Below are positions 55,182-64,000 of a stretch of 64,000 bases of DNA, one piece after another. A program made the translations under genes and the position numbers. The number at the start of each line of letters is the position of its first letter. Positions within the stretch are counted from its first letter, which is position 1. Source of the DNA: Durusdinium trenchii (Eukaryota > Sar > Dinophyceae > Suessiales > Symbiodiniaceae). Location: NCBI GenBank assembly GCA_963970005.1, contig CAXAMN010026384.1, positions 286,854-350,853 of the forward strand, read 5' to 3'. Under the pieces are notes generated by a model, which was given only the letters and a program-made list of their open reading frames with translations, was not told the DNA's origin and did no database searches.

Positions 55182-57072
55182 AATACCAGGAGTCTTTCAC
55201 ATGCTCATCCGACACGGCCGAGGCTTTGGCCTTAGTGACCTAGAAGAAACTGCCAAAGTAGCGGGCCACAGGCCCCTAGGGAGTAGCTGGTTTCGCCCGG
55301 AGAAGGTCCAAGCCACGTCCTCTTTCGCTTGCCAGTTACAGTCCACCTACAAAGACCTCTCCAGAGTAGACCTGGATCTCCCGGAGGGACTGCTGGTGGG
55401 TCTAGGCTATGCAGCTACCAGCCCAGACAGCCCGTTTGACTTTCGACAAGCGCAAACTGCGGCTGAGAGATCGGGAGTTGCGAGCCCACACTCCTACCAC
55501 TTGATGCTGCCAACGAGTGCAAGAGTGGCCCAAGAAGTGTATGAGCCGTTAATAGGAATTCAGTACCCCATGTTGTGCAGCCGAATGGGAGATACTTGGC
55601 AAATAGGTACCACCTCAATCCGAGAGGATCAACGGATTGCCACAGGCCTACGCTTTGTCCACTGGTGCCATGCTTCGCCCAATCTGCAGGCACGGCAAAA
55701 CCCAAACAACGACCCTACAGTAAGAGTGTATCAACACCTCGAGGACCAACTCGCCAAAGCAGGCTCTGCCACGGAAGACATCTTGGCCCTTACAACCACT
55801 CGGGAAGGGGCCACGAACCTACGCAATTATTTCTCCGTTGCCGATAAGAAGGCGACTGCAGAGACTGCAGTCAAGGTGGCAGGCGCCACGGCCAAGCATT
55901 GCATCGTCATTCACGGTGTGTCAACATTCCTCAGTGGTGAAGGACGCCACCTAGACTACGACCAGGAGTGCTTCACACGAGCGAACGTGGCATACAGCCG
56001 AGCCACTGATCTTACCATCTTAGCATGCCCATTGAACATGCAAGGAATGCCTGGGGCCCTGCAAGTCTTAGCCGCCCTCCTGCATGGTGTCCAAACAATA
56101 TATACCTATGACAGCAACGAAGAGCCTACCGTCTTCGGCTCTTTGGACCTTCGAGTCACTCAGGTTGCGCAAGCCACGACATTCTTCCAACATGCGCTTC
56201 TGCCCCATCCAATGTGGCTCGGCCCTCTGCCGGTCTGTCTCGCAGAACACCATCACGGCAAGGTGAGGCGCTTACGCCTCGTCTTAGCCACGATTACGCA
56301 TTTAACCAAAGCGGAAATTACCAGCCTCGTAGAAGGGCCCTACCTGCCTGGTGGTACGGTCTTGCATGACCTTGTCTATGGTTACGCAGCTGATGCTTCG
56401 CTCGAACCTGAGTGGCTAGTCATCACGGATGGGCAGCAGCCAGGAAGTTGGAGACTCCTCCACAACAGCTCTGGCCCAGGGCAACGATGTAGCGTGGGAA
56501 GCTCCCTACGCTATCAACCAACGCCAAGCGCACGTGAACAGCGCAGTGCGCAAGATTATACCTTTGAAGCACTGCACCGGGTGTACTTCTATGACGCGTG
56601 GAGAGTGCAGCCAGTCCTTGATGCCCCTGAATCTGACCTTGTCCTTCCACCGAAACCAGGCCTTTTAGAGCATGGCTGTTACTGGCCTCGGCCAAACCAG
56701 ACACCTGAGGTCCTCTCTATCTCTGACCCTGACCCAGACAAAGAGGAACAAGAAGTGCAAGAGGGCGAATCGCCGACCTCCCTTGCGGTGACAGATGCGG
56801 CTATGGCTGAGGAAGACGCAAATGAAGCAGTCTCAATCCACAGTTCCTCCTCCGAGTCGCCCACTATTCCGAGCACAGAGCATCCGGAGGAAGCCGATGC
56901 GCACATGGCAGATGATGCCAGTGCTAGCACCTCCTCTGCAGAAGAAGAGGGTGATTGCCTTAGCAATCGTCCGGCCTTTCCTGATGCAGGTCCCGCGCGA
57001 GATGAAATGCTGGACGCAGAAGATGATGCAGGGAGCGTGCTACCTCCGCAGGATGTGGACCCCCCCAAGTAG
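55081..57072 (+). pseudogene. SF1 helicase, second half with acidic tail
   Basis: The 663-codon frame continues the helicase. QATSSFACQLQSTYKDLSRV and YHLMLPTSARVAQEVYEPLI precede ILALTTTREGATNLRNYF (motif IV-like). Then come CIVIHGVSTFLSGEG and CFTRANVAYSRATDLTILAC, the latter with motif VI (NVAYSRA, the usual NVALTRA). Next is a 200-residue unassigned region, then a very acidic Ser/Glu-rich tail (SSSSESPTIPSTEHPEEADA). The ATG at 55,081 is created by the 19-bp duplication and is probably not a start. The frame ends at a TAG just after a run of seven C (57,060-57,066). With six C it would stay open and continue into the next segment. Confidence 0.75.
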
Positions 57073-57560
57073 CAGCCCTACATCACAATCATCTGAGTCC
57101 CCAATCAAAAGAAGACCGGGGTCCAAGGCCAGTGCCGGGCGAGCTCAATCCAAGAAGTTACGGAAATCACCTGCTCCACCATCCAGGCAGCCACTCGGCA
57201 GCATTCCTGAACATGAGCAACCACCGGCCACACTAGCAGACTTGGCCAGTCAGAATACTCAAAATCCGGTAGCTCCTGCTTGCAGGAATCCTACGACACC
57301 ACCTGGCCGCCCTGGATCGGTGCAAGAGTGCCCATATGCGATGACTGAAATCGACATTGCCGGTGATCAAGAGAATACAGAGCGTGGAGGCACGGCCGAC
57401 ACTGATCTCCAATTGGAATCCGAGCAGAGAGCCATGCAGGCCCTATACGACTATCAAAATGCGGCTCGAACGGCCAGCGAAACTGCCAGGCAAAGGGTGC
57501 CGCTCCCCGCATTACAGACCTATAGTGACCTTCCTAGGGAATGGCCGATGGCGAGACTTG
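57073..57560 (+). pseudogene. helicase polyprotein, basic linker segment
   Basis: After the C run, the next frame reads SSSPTSQSSESPIKRRPGSK, then AGRAQSKKLRKSPAPPSRQP. This is a basic Ser/Pro-rich linker with a bipartite nuclear-signal look, followed by acidic ENTERGGTADTDLQLESEQR and a helical AMQALYDYQNAARTASETA. This frame ends in a stop at 57,598, but around 57,500-57,550 the coding style moves to the frame of the following segment, where DLLFPASSFVDIPDEINQ begins. Confidence 0.55.
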
Positions 57561-59006
57561 CTATTTCCAGCATCCTCCTTTGTGGACATTCCAGATGAAA
57601 TCAACCAGGCCTATATAGGGGATCTCCTCCGTATAAGTGAAGCCTTTGCTGCTCCCCTATCCAACCTCTTTGCTTTTGTGAAGAGTGGGCATCCACCATT
57701 TCCCTTCATCACTCACAAACAGCTCGCCCTCTATGCAAACCCCCGATTCTGGCAATATGGCCTCCTGGCCTTCATTGCGAGGTGCTGTTCCTTTGATAAT
57801 CAACATAGACACCAGGGTCCAGGAACAGCACAAGTAGAGGAAGGAAAATCACAGACGACAAAGGAAAAAGATGTTGATGCCCTTACCTTTATGCGCACTG
57901 TCCTCATGTCCTTTGTTAGGGGAATGGAGCATGGGGAACAGACATTGCCCACCAATGACCTCTTTGTCTACCTGCCAGTACAAATCCTGCCTGACCTGGT
58001 TGTAGCCATGGAGCGGCAGGGCTTCACGCCTGCGGAAGTGAAAGGGGGTTATGGGTATCGGCCAAAAGAAGAGGATGCTGAGGACAACCCCTTGCTCGTG
58101 GTGGGAGTGCACACCAAAGACATTGTTTATGACAGGTACCCCCGAATGCCGGACACGTCCTGGGCAGAAAGAGCCTACTTTAGTGGTGCCCTTGACCCGT
58201 CTTTGGGACAAGCTTTCTCGTTTCCCTCCCTTCTGCAGTTGAGGCTGCGCATCGAAGTCCCCTTGTGGCGAGACCTGACTACTGCCAAACACCCCAATGC
58301 AGACCTGCCTGCAGAAGAAGACTCTGCCTCTGACGCTACTGGGTCAGCTGAACGGTCGCCTAAGCTTGCTCTCCCCGTGCCAGTGGGGCTTGCTGAACCA
58401 CCAGAAGTTGGCACTGAAGAGGCCACGGAGGACGAGGACATGATGGCTGAACCCAACTACACCTTTGCCAAGGGATATGGACGCTTCGGCATAGGTTATA
58501 CCCGATTAGCAACGGCGCTCGGCAATTTTGAGCAAGGGAGCATCGAAGCAGAAGGTGCTGTCGTGGCTCAGTGGCTGACCTCCGGGCTACGTGTTGCCAT
58601 GGCCCGCACAGGATGGCACCTGCTGTCTCCCCGCCTGATGCTGACCAAAGTCCCTGGGAGCGTCCTCGGCGACTACTACCACAATGGATATCCCTTCACT
58701 CCGAAAATGGCAGATCGCCCATACAATCAATATGGCACACAACTCTATACCAAAGAACGATGGGATCAGCTCTGTGCATGGCTCACTGGGAACCCCAATT
58801 TTAGGCTTCAACTCGTGGACCACAAGCAGGCGCTTCGAGACCACATGGGCTATAGTCAAGAAGCCCCTGACCCAGGTAATAAAGCACGCCGAACTGTCCC
58901 CCCGCCAGAATCGGGAAGCTCCTCGTCGGCAGCGTGGTCTTCCTGGCACAGTAGGCCCTCCCCATCGCCCTCGCCCTATGGGTGGTCCTATGGTTGGTGG
59001 CAGTAA
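57540..59006 (+). pseudogene. helicase polyprotein, C-terminal segment
   Basis: About 490 codons to a TAA at 59,004-59,006. The sequence is protein-like throughout: INQAYIGDLLRISEAFAAPL, FITHKQLALYANPRFWQYGL, DALTFMRTVLMSFVRGMEHG, and YTFAKGYGRFGIGYTRLATA. It ends in a low-complexity tail with SWHSRPSPSPSPYGWSYGWW. No family is recognised. An acidic stretch, GTEEATEDEDMMAEPNY, sits in the middle. As the frame is open this far without an ATG that makes biological sense, it is best read as the C-terminal part of one protein with the preceding helicase. A separate gene starting internally is possible. Confidence 0.55.
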
Positions 59007-59085
59007 GGTAGTTGGCAGTAGGAATCATCCCGATCAGCAACCGTCTCTGAGTTACAGGGTTCGCAAAGATTATATCTTCGGTGTC

Positions 59086-59103
59086 TCTGTAATTTGGCTC
59101 AAG
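59086..59103 (+). other. spliced-leader relict upstream of LRR gene 1
   Basis: TCTGTAATTTGGCTCAAG matches the dinoflagellate spliced leader with one substitution and a 4-nt internal deletion. Its last 11 nt (TTTGGCTCAAG minus none) are exact. It ends 40 nt before the ATG of the LRR gene at 59,144, the distance expected for a 5' UTR of a retrocopied trans-spliced mRNA. A short upstream ATG frame (59,119-59,196) overlaps the gene start in another frame. Confidence 0.6.
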
Positions 59104-59143
59104 CAAACTTAGCAAGCATGCTCGAGCTACCGCCTACGCGACA

Positions 59144-60391
59144 ATGCCGACTCACCAAGACCGTTATGAGATCAACCTCGAGTTGGTTACCATAGCAGGT
59201 ACGGTATACGCAATGCAGACAGACCTCTCCCACTATGAGGATGTAGCAGAGCTTGAAGATGACATTCTCTGCTTTCTGCCGACAGTTTCTGATTTAGATG
59301 TCTTCGGCTGTGAACTGGAGTTGCTCAACCTCCAAACGCAGCAACCCCTGCCAGAGGCATTCCGCACTGTGCTCCTGCAACGACCGCAGCTCCAAATTGT
59401 AGTTCGTCCCTGCATGGTAGATGGGCATTCCATCTGGCAGTTCCAGGATGACGGCAAGGAGAGCTACCCCAAAGCTGTTCGCGTCCCGCCCAACCCGCGG
59501 GGGGCAATTGCCGACAGAGCGTTTTATGCTGCACCTTTGCTCCGGCATGTAGAAGTGACAACTGGCATTCAACATGTAGGAGCTGCGGCTTGGCAGGCGT
59601 GTCAGCAACTACAAATTGTCAAGTTCCCACCCTCGGTCATAAGTCTGGCAGAAGGGGCTTTCCTAGGGTGCTATGTGCTGCGAGAGGTCGCCGCCCCGGG
59701 GTGTATCCGATACGGTCCAAGGGTGTTTGCAGAGTGCTGCTCCCTAAGTCGAGTTGGGGCCAGTCATGGAACAGAGGACAACAGTGTCCTTGCACCAGGG
59801 GCACAACTAGGTAAATATGCCTTCGAGAGTTGCCTCACACTTGCCACCATCACCTTTGACATGGATCATACTAACAAACCTAGAGGACTGCCTGAAGGGG
59901 CATTCTGCGGCGCAGGCATTGAACAGCTCTGCCTGCCGAGTGACTTCCACAATATCGGGCCGCGTGCCTGTGAGAATTGTAAAAGCCTTGTGGAGGTCAA
60001 CCTCATGGACACAGAGATCACAGCCCTCCCTTCTTCCACATTTGCCCACTGTGTCGCTTTAAACTGCATATGGCTCCCGCCACGACTCACGCTAATTGGC
60101 AAAGAAGTTTTTCTGAATTGTGTGGCACTGCAAGAAGTTGTCATCCCGACGGAGCTCAGGGATATAGGCAACCGTGCATTTTGTGGGTGTGAGCAGCTGC
60201 AACGATTCACCCCCCTGGACTGGGGTGACATTGAACAGTGGGTACAAGCAGAGCACAATGCCTTTTTTATGTGTGACAAGTTTGAAAAACCCCAGTGGGT
60301 GGAGCTGCTCCCTGCAGAGGGACCTGATTCGGATGCTTTTGACGAGGAACTCCACCACGAATATTGCCAATATCATGCCAGCCCATGGTAG
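59144..60391 (+). CDS. ubiquitin-like/BspA-type LRR protein, copy 1
   Basis: An intact, intronless frame of 415 residues. Residues about 8-90 (YEINLELVTIAGTVYAMQTD, then DLDVFGCELELL and LQIVVRPC) have the strand pattern of a ubiquitin-like domain. From about 125 to 370 run BspA-type leucine-rich repeats (LRR_5; pattern IGxxAFxxCxxLxxVxxP): AFLGCYVLREVAAPGCIRYG, VFAECCSLSRVGAS, AFESCLTLATITF, IGPRACENCKSLVEVNLM, IGKEVFLNCVALQEVVIP and IGNRAFCGCEQLQRF. No signal peptide or membrane segment, so it is probably cytosolic; such repeats usually bind proteins. The ATG at 59,144 is the first in frame and follows a spliced-leader relict. Its paralogue lies 113 bp downstream, same strand and same length. 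Gene function is unknown. Confidence 0.88.
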   Translation: MPTHQDRYEINLELVTIAGTVYAMQTDLSHYEDVAELEDDILCFLPTVSDLDVFGCELELLNLQTQQPLPEAFRTVLLQRPQLQIVVRPCMVDGHSIWQFQDDGKESYPKAVRVPPNPRGAIADRAFYAAPLLRHVEVTTGIQHVGAAAWQACQQLQIVKFPPSVISLAEGAFLGCYVLREVAAPGCIRYGPRVFAECCSLSRVGASHGTEDNSVLAPGAQLGKYAFESCLTLATITFDMDHTNKPRGLPEGAFCGAGIEQLCLPSDFHNIGPRACENCKSLVEVNLMDTEITALPSSTFAHCVALNCIWLPPRLTLIGKEVFLNCVALQEVVIPTELRDIGNRAFCGCEQLQRFTPLDWGDIEQWVQAEHNAFFMCDKFEKPQWVELLPAEGPDSDAFDEELHHEYCQYHASPW

Positions 60392-60467
60392 ACTCTAGGT
60401 GGGTGCCTTAGCATCTGTCTTCAGAATCCAAGGCCTTGGGAACAGCCCACGCGCAGACCCAGACACC

Positions 60468-60477
60468 TTTGGCTCAA
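60468..60477 (+). other. spliced-leader-like word upstream of LRR gene 2
   Basis: TTTGGCTCAA, ten bases of the spliced leader 3' end, lies 27 nt before the ATG of the second paralogue, in the same relative place as the longer relict before copy 1. Alone it could be chance; the matching position makes it credible. Confidence 0.4.
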
Positions 60478-60504
60478 ACAATCATTGCAAATAGCCTGTC
60501 GCAC

Positions 60505-61752
60505 ATGGAATTTGATGATTCATCCATGATTAGCACCCCTCCTGAAAAGGAGCCGGTCATGGAATACTCCCTGATGTTGACTACGCTTTCGGGAGAGACT
60601 TTTCAGGTCTCTCTCAGTGTTGCAAAGTTTGACCGCTTTGAAGATCTAGAAGATCAGGTTATGGACTATCTCGTTTCTGTTACTGATCTCAAAGTATTTG
60701 GGTGCTTCATTGACCTTTTGCAAACTGCCACACAGACTTACCTAGAGGACCCAATCTGGGACAAGCTACAGCAAGGCACGGAATACACTATCGTTTTTCG
60801 GAACTGCAGTGTTATCCTGCCATCTCAAGCAGAACTTGAGGATTGCCCTATCCATCACATTCCGCTAGCAGTTCATGTCCCCATGAACCCAGAGAGAAGT
60901 GTCCCAGAAGGGGCCTTTGCAGGGGTTCCACGCCTGAGACATGCCAGTGTAGAGTCAGGTATCAGGTTCATTGAGGCAGAGGCTTGGCAAAACTGCCGGC
61001 AGCTCCGCATCGTCAAACTGCCTGCCACAGTGGTAGGCATTTCCGATAATGTCTTCCGCGATTGCAAACTACTAAACAGCGTCGTGGCTCCGGGTTGCCT
61101 AGACTTTGGGTATAAAGCCTTTGCGGAATGTTGTTCCTTGCAATGGGTGTATGCATCGGAAGGGATTGCAAATGTGTTCAATAGCGAAGCCAAGTTAGGA
61201 CAATACCTCTTTCAAGGTTGTATCAATCTTGCTGAGGTTACCTTAAGTGAGCTTCCATCTCCCCGAGAGTCAGTACTGCAAGCTAGGGTCAGTGAGTTAA
61301 CGCCGGGATGTTTTAGCTCCACAGGAATCACTGCACTTGCTCTCCCAATGCATTTTGTAACTATCGGAGCGCATGCATGCGACAGTTGCCGACTGCTTAA
61401 GAGTGTAGACCTTTGCAACACCAATGTTGAGGAAATTCCGGAATTCGCCTTTGTGCACTGCACTAGTCTCAGAGAAGTCCTCCTTCCGACAACTCTCCAT
61501 ACAATCCGAGTCAAAGCCTTCATGAACTGTGCAGCCCTAGTGGAGCTTGCCATCCCGCCCTCGCTGAGGTACATAGGAAGTAGGGCCTTCCTAGATTGCA
61601 CTGTCTTTAGTAGGCTTGTCAAGATGCCAGGAAGGCATAAATGGCGAGGAGTCTATGCTGAAGAGAATGCTTTCGCCATTTGTCCTGCTATGCGATGGCC
61701 ACCTTGGCTGCACATGATCCCGGACATGGGGCACACCCCTGGTCTTGGATGA
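60505..61752 (+). CDS. ubiquitin-like/BspA-type LRR protein, copy 2
   Basis: An intact frame of 415 residues from the first ATG at 60,505; an open stretch of 23 codons precedes it but starts at TTG. Same layout as its neighbour. Residues about 20-100 carry the ubiquitin-like region (YSLMLTTLSGETFQVSLSVA, DLKVFGCFIDLL, YTIVFRNC). About 135-395 carry LRR_5 repeats (AWQNCRQLRIVKLPATVVGI, AFAECCSLQWVYASEGI, LFQGCINLAEVTL, IGAHACDSCRLLKSVDLCNT, AFMNCAALVELAIPPSLRYI). Blocks align with copy 1 along the whole length while many residues differ, so the duplication is old and both copies stayed open, which implies selection. It lacks a signal peptide or membrane segment. Role unknown; protein binding is likely. 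Confidence 0.88.
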   Translation: MEFDDSSMISTPPEKEPVMEYSLMLTTLSGETFQVSLSVAKFDRFEDLEDQVMDYLVSVTDLKVFGCFIDLLQTATQTYLEDPIWDKLQQGTEYTIVFRNCSVILPSQAELEDCPIHHIPLAVHVPMNPERSVPEGAFAGVPRLRHASVESGIRFIEAEAWQNCRQLRIVKLPATVVGISDNVFRDCKLLNSVVAPGCLDFGYKAFAECCSLQWVYASEGIANVFNSEAKLGQYLFQGCINLAEVTLSELPSPRESVLQARVSELTPGCFSSTGITALALPMHFVTIGAHACDSCRLLKSVDLCNTNVEEIPEFAFVHCTSLREVLLPTTLHTIRVKAFMNCAALVELAIPPSLRYIGSRAFLDCTVFSRLVKMPGRHKWRGVYAEENAFAICPAMRWPPWLHMIPDMGHTPGLG

Positions 61753-62123
61753 AAACAAGACTTTTTGGCTGCAGCGAGCGCTGTATCGCAGTTACTCGTT
61801 AAGAGTCTGGGCACGCGCCTTAGCGTGAGTCCAAGGTAGGTCAACGATCACGACAGGACAAATTCCATAGGGGAGCGGAGAAACATCGCAATTGTACCCT
61901 TCCATAGGAAGTTCCACTCAAGTTCCACTCAAGAGTATTAGGGGCAAGCAAAAGAAAATAAACGGCACATTGCCAAAGACCAGTGTCCCTGAACAAACTG
62001 GATAACCCGTCTAGTCCAGGCAATGCTGAGAGCTGTCGACAGATGCCAGTAGTCACAGAGAAGAAAACTGATCAGACCTGACAGAGCCGGCAATCCTGTG
62101 GCTGGAATGGGGGACAAGCTAAC
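61753..62123. other. 3' spacer after LRR gene 2
   Basis: AAGTTCCACTCA is repeated in tandem at about 61,909-61,932. No gene is visible and no AATAAA-type signal stands out, which is usual in dinoflagellates. Confidence 0.5.
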
Positions 62124-62271
62124 CGACAGCAGAGTACGGCAAGCAAGATGCGCAAGCACTAAACAACCTCTTTTCGCCATTCGTAATGCTGTGAGCCAAT
62201 AGGAGTGAGCTATTCGTTCCTAACAGGCGGGTGGTAGAGAGTGGCAATGGCGGATGCCCAGGGGGAACCTT
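62124..62271. repeat. direct repeat, copy 1 of pair with 63,834-64,000
   Basis: CTCTTTTCGCCATTCG, CAGGCGGGTGGT and AGAGTGGCAATGG are shared in order with 63,834-64,000, same orientation, with small indels. The second copy runs off the window. Confidence 0.88.
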
Positions 62272-62689
62272 AGTTCCCTTTGTTGATGTCCGACATTTCC
62301 AATTTTGTACAAAGAGGTACAGATACCATGCTAGGATTGTCCAAAGTTTCACCTGTTTCACCTGTTTCACACGGGCCTTGCGTGCAGCCGATCACCTTTT
62401 GGAATGGTGCAGCGCTTCATAGACTTAGAAGACACCCCACTCTGTTTGCTACTTGGTACCTTTGCGTGCCAAAGGGTGCTGAACTGACCTCCCTTCGGGG
62501 GGGTCTTTTCGCACCATTACCTGCAGGCTTTCGTCGATTATGGCCGCCACTTATTGATTGTCGATTGGTAGCGTGCCACTTGACTTGTAAGTGCAACCGG
62601 TTGAACGGGTTGTGCCACAAGAAAGGTCTTTTCCACGGCATGCTGCATAGCTACGCCACCCCACTTGCCAGGGATGCAATCGACGTTGA
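62272..62689. other. no supported gene
   Basis: Contains TTTCACCTG three times in tandem at about 62,347-62,372, a word that recurs in the tandem duplication downstream. A coding frame at 62,280-62,720 has no recognisable features. Confidence 0.5.
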
Positions 62690-63470
62690 AGCATTGCGAT
62701 ACTCCGTATTGGAGTGTTGACCTGCATCGTGACCATGATTTTGCCGCACTGGGGTGTGGCCGCTGGTCACTCACAATTGTGAAGTGAGGTCCCTTTGAAG
62801 CCTTTTTGCGACTTTGCTTGAGCACAGACCTGCGCCGATATGCTTTTCGTTCGTTAATTCAGGCCCCCTTTAGACACTCTTTTTCGTCTCACCTGTTTCA
62901 CCTAGCACAGAGGAAAGACTACATGATGGTGGAGACTCTGCCTGTGGGCCTTTGGTTGTGGTTTTTGGGTTGTGGTTGTGGTCCTTGTTATTTTCTCCAC
63001 CATCAGACTGTTTTCCCTCCCTTCAACGATGACCTGGGCACCATGCCCACACGGCGTCCGTACTCGTGGAAAAAAAGCGTTGGAGCATTGCGATACTCCT
63101 GACCTGCATCGTGACCATGGTTTTGCCGCACTGTGGTGTGGCCGCTGGTCACTAGTAATCATGAAGTAAAGTCCATTTGAAGCCTTTTTGGAGACTTTGA
63201 AAGAGCACAGACCTGCGCCGACATGCTTTTCGTTCGTGAATTCAGGCCCATTGCTAGTCATTAGTTTTCGTTTCACTTGTTTCACCTAGCACAGAGGAAA
63301 GACTACATGATGGTGGAGACTCGGCCTGTGGGCTGTGGTTTGTTTGGTTTGGGTTGTGTTGGTTGTCCTTGTTCTTTTCTCCACCATCAGACTGTTCTTC
63401 CCTTCCTTCAACGATGACCTGGGCACCATGCCCACACGGCGTCCGTACTCGTGGAAAAAAAATTACACTA
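62690..63470. repeat. 384-bp tandem duplication
   Basis: ACATGATGGTGGAGACTC occurs at 62,921 and 63,305, 384 bp apart. Flanking text (GCATTGCGATACTCC, GACCTGCATCGTGACCATG, AGCACAGACCTGCGCCGA, CAACGATGACCTGGGCACCA) is doubled in the same order. Each copy contains an 11-bp inverted repeat, GATGGTGGAGA and TCTCCACCATC. Confidence 0.93.
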
Positions 63471-63529
63471 GGCAGGAGGCTCTTACTACAGAGAGCTTGT
63501 TTTGAAGTTCACTGTCAAGAAACCTTTTT

Positions 63530-63815
63530 GGCTTGGTTGATGTTCTTCGCGAGATCCAGACAGAGATCGAATCATTTCACAGTATGCTTGAGGCAAGTGT
63601 GATGGCTAGAGCATTGGTTGATTTGAGGATCAATGAGGGGGATCAGTTTTCGCTGTATTTGAGGAATTTGCCTGAAAAGGTAGCTGAACACGTGCAACTC
63701 ATCAGCTGGCAAGGACTGTCCAGCAGCTTTGGCGAGCAGTGACAGAGTATTACATCCGCAGTCGTGCTACTGGAACCATGGAAAGGGCACATGCTGCAAG
63801 GTTCTCGCAGCGGGA
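63530..63815 (+). pseudogene. copia gag fragment
   Basis: The frame at 63,533-63,742 reads REIQTEIESFHSMLEASVMA, ALVDLRINEGDQFSLYLRNL and PEKVAEHVQL, a helical segment of the kind found in dinoflagellate copia gag. After a shift near 63,720 it continues TEYYIRSRATGTMERAHAAR. The fragment ends against the direct repeat at 63,834, so the rest of the element is missing or lies beyond the window. Gag would form the particle that holds the element RNA. Confidence 0.55.
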
Positions 63816-63833
63816 ATGGTGGATAAGCACACC

Positions 63834-64000
63834 GCCAGCAAGCTACGGCAAGGGAAATGCGCAAACACTTTGTAGGATCGCCCACCTCTTTTCGCCATTC
63901 GCAATACAGTGAGCCAGTGGGAATGAGAGCCTCAGCTGCTCGTTCCCAACAGGCGGGTGGTGGAGAGTGGCAATGGAGGATGCCCACAGAGGGAACCTTA
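63834..64000. repeat. direct repeat, copy 2, cut by window edge
   Basis: Partner of 62,124-62,271. It begins with a stretch related to AGCAAG(A/C)TACGGCAAG and ends at the window edge with GGGAACCTTA, which is also found at the end of copy 1. Confidence 0.88.

Overview
The window looks like nuclear DNA of a dinoflagellate, most like the symbiodiniacean or polar types. Three things support this. Remnants of the trans-spliced leader (the 14-mer CATTTTGGCTCAAG at 43,846 and a gapped 18-nt version at 59,086) are embedded in the genomic DNA. There are several decayed Ty1/copia retrotransposons with a dinoflagellate-style polyprotein that carries an extra methyltransferase-like segment. Much of the rest is minisatellite. 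No rRNA, tRNA or CRISPR array was recognised. One assembly gap of 100 N lies at 53,023-53,122.

Layout. 1-6.8 kb: no recognisable gene apart from a 42-bp minisatellite tail at the left edge. 7.1-9.65 kb: a collapsed minus-strand copia remnant between direct repeats. 9.7-13.4 kb: a block of minisatellites with units of 4, 164, 73, 60, 89 and 14 bp. 13.65-14.86 kb: an AT-rich tract. 15-16.7 kb: clusters of inverted motifs. 19.3-26.2 kb: a decayed plus-strand copia element (gag, protease, integrase, RT, RNase H in order) between LTR-like repeats. 31.2-33.5 kb: a minus-strand reverse transcriptase element with long direct terminal repeats, sitting inside a CACTCA simple repeat. 33.5-34.6 kb: simple repeat and a 42-bp array. 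37.4-43.6 kb: the best preserved copia element (minus strand), flanked by 181-191 bp repeats and lacking gag. 43.84-44.56 kb: a candidate retrocopy headed by a spliced-leader relict. 44.5-48.3 kb: four satellite families, ending in about 1.6 kb of a 13-bp repeat that is open in all frames of both strands. 51.9-53.0 kb: a degenerate GGGATGAAGGGTTCAAAG repeat up to the gap.

The gene-dense part is 53.1-61.75 kb, all on the plus strand. It begins with a broken reading frame of roughly 1,950 codons containing a superfamily 1 (UPF1-like) helicase core. The frame is interrupted four times; one break is exactly a 19-bp tandem duplication and another sits in a run of seven C. It is followed within 140 bp by two intact, intronless, tandem paralogues of exactly 415 residues each, with a ubiquitin-like N-terminal region and BspA-type (LRR_5) leucine-rich repeats. 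Each is preceded by spliced-leader-like sequence just upstream of its first ATG. These two are the only genes in the window that look intact and selected. Downstream, 62-64 kb holds tandem and direct duplications and a copia gag fragment.

Most of the window is a graveyard of mobile elements and expanding minisatellites. The points most worth following are the paralogue pair with its helicase neighbour, and the methyltransferase-like segment in the copia polyprotein.
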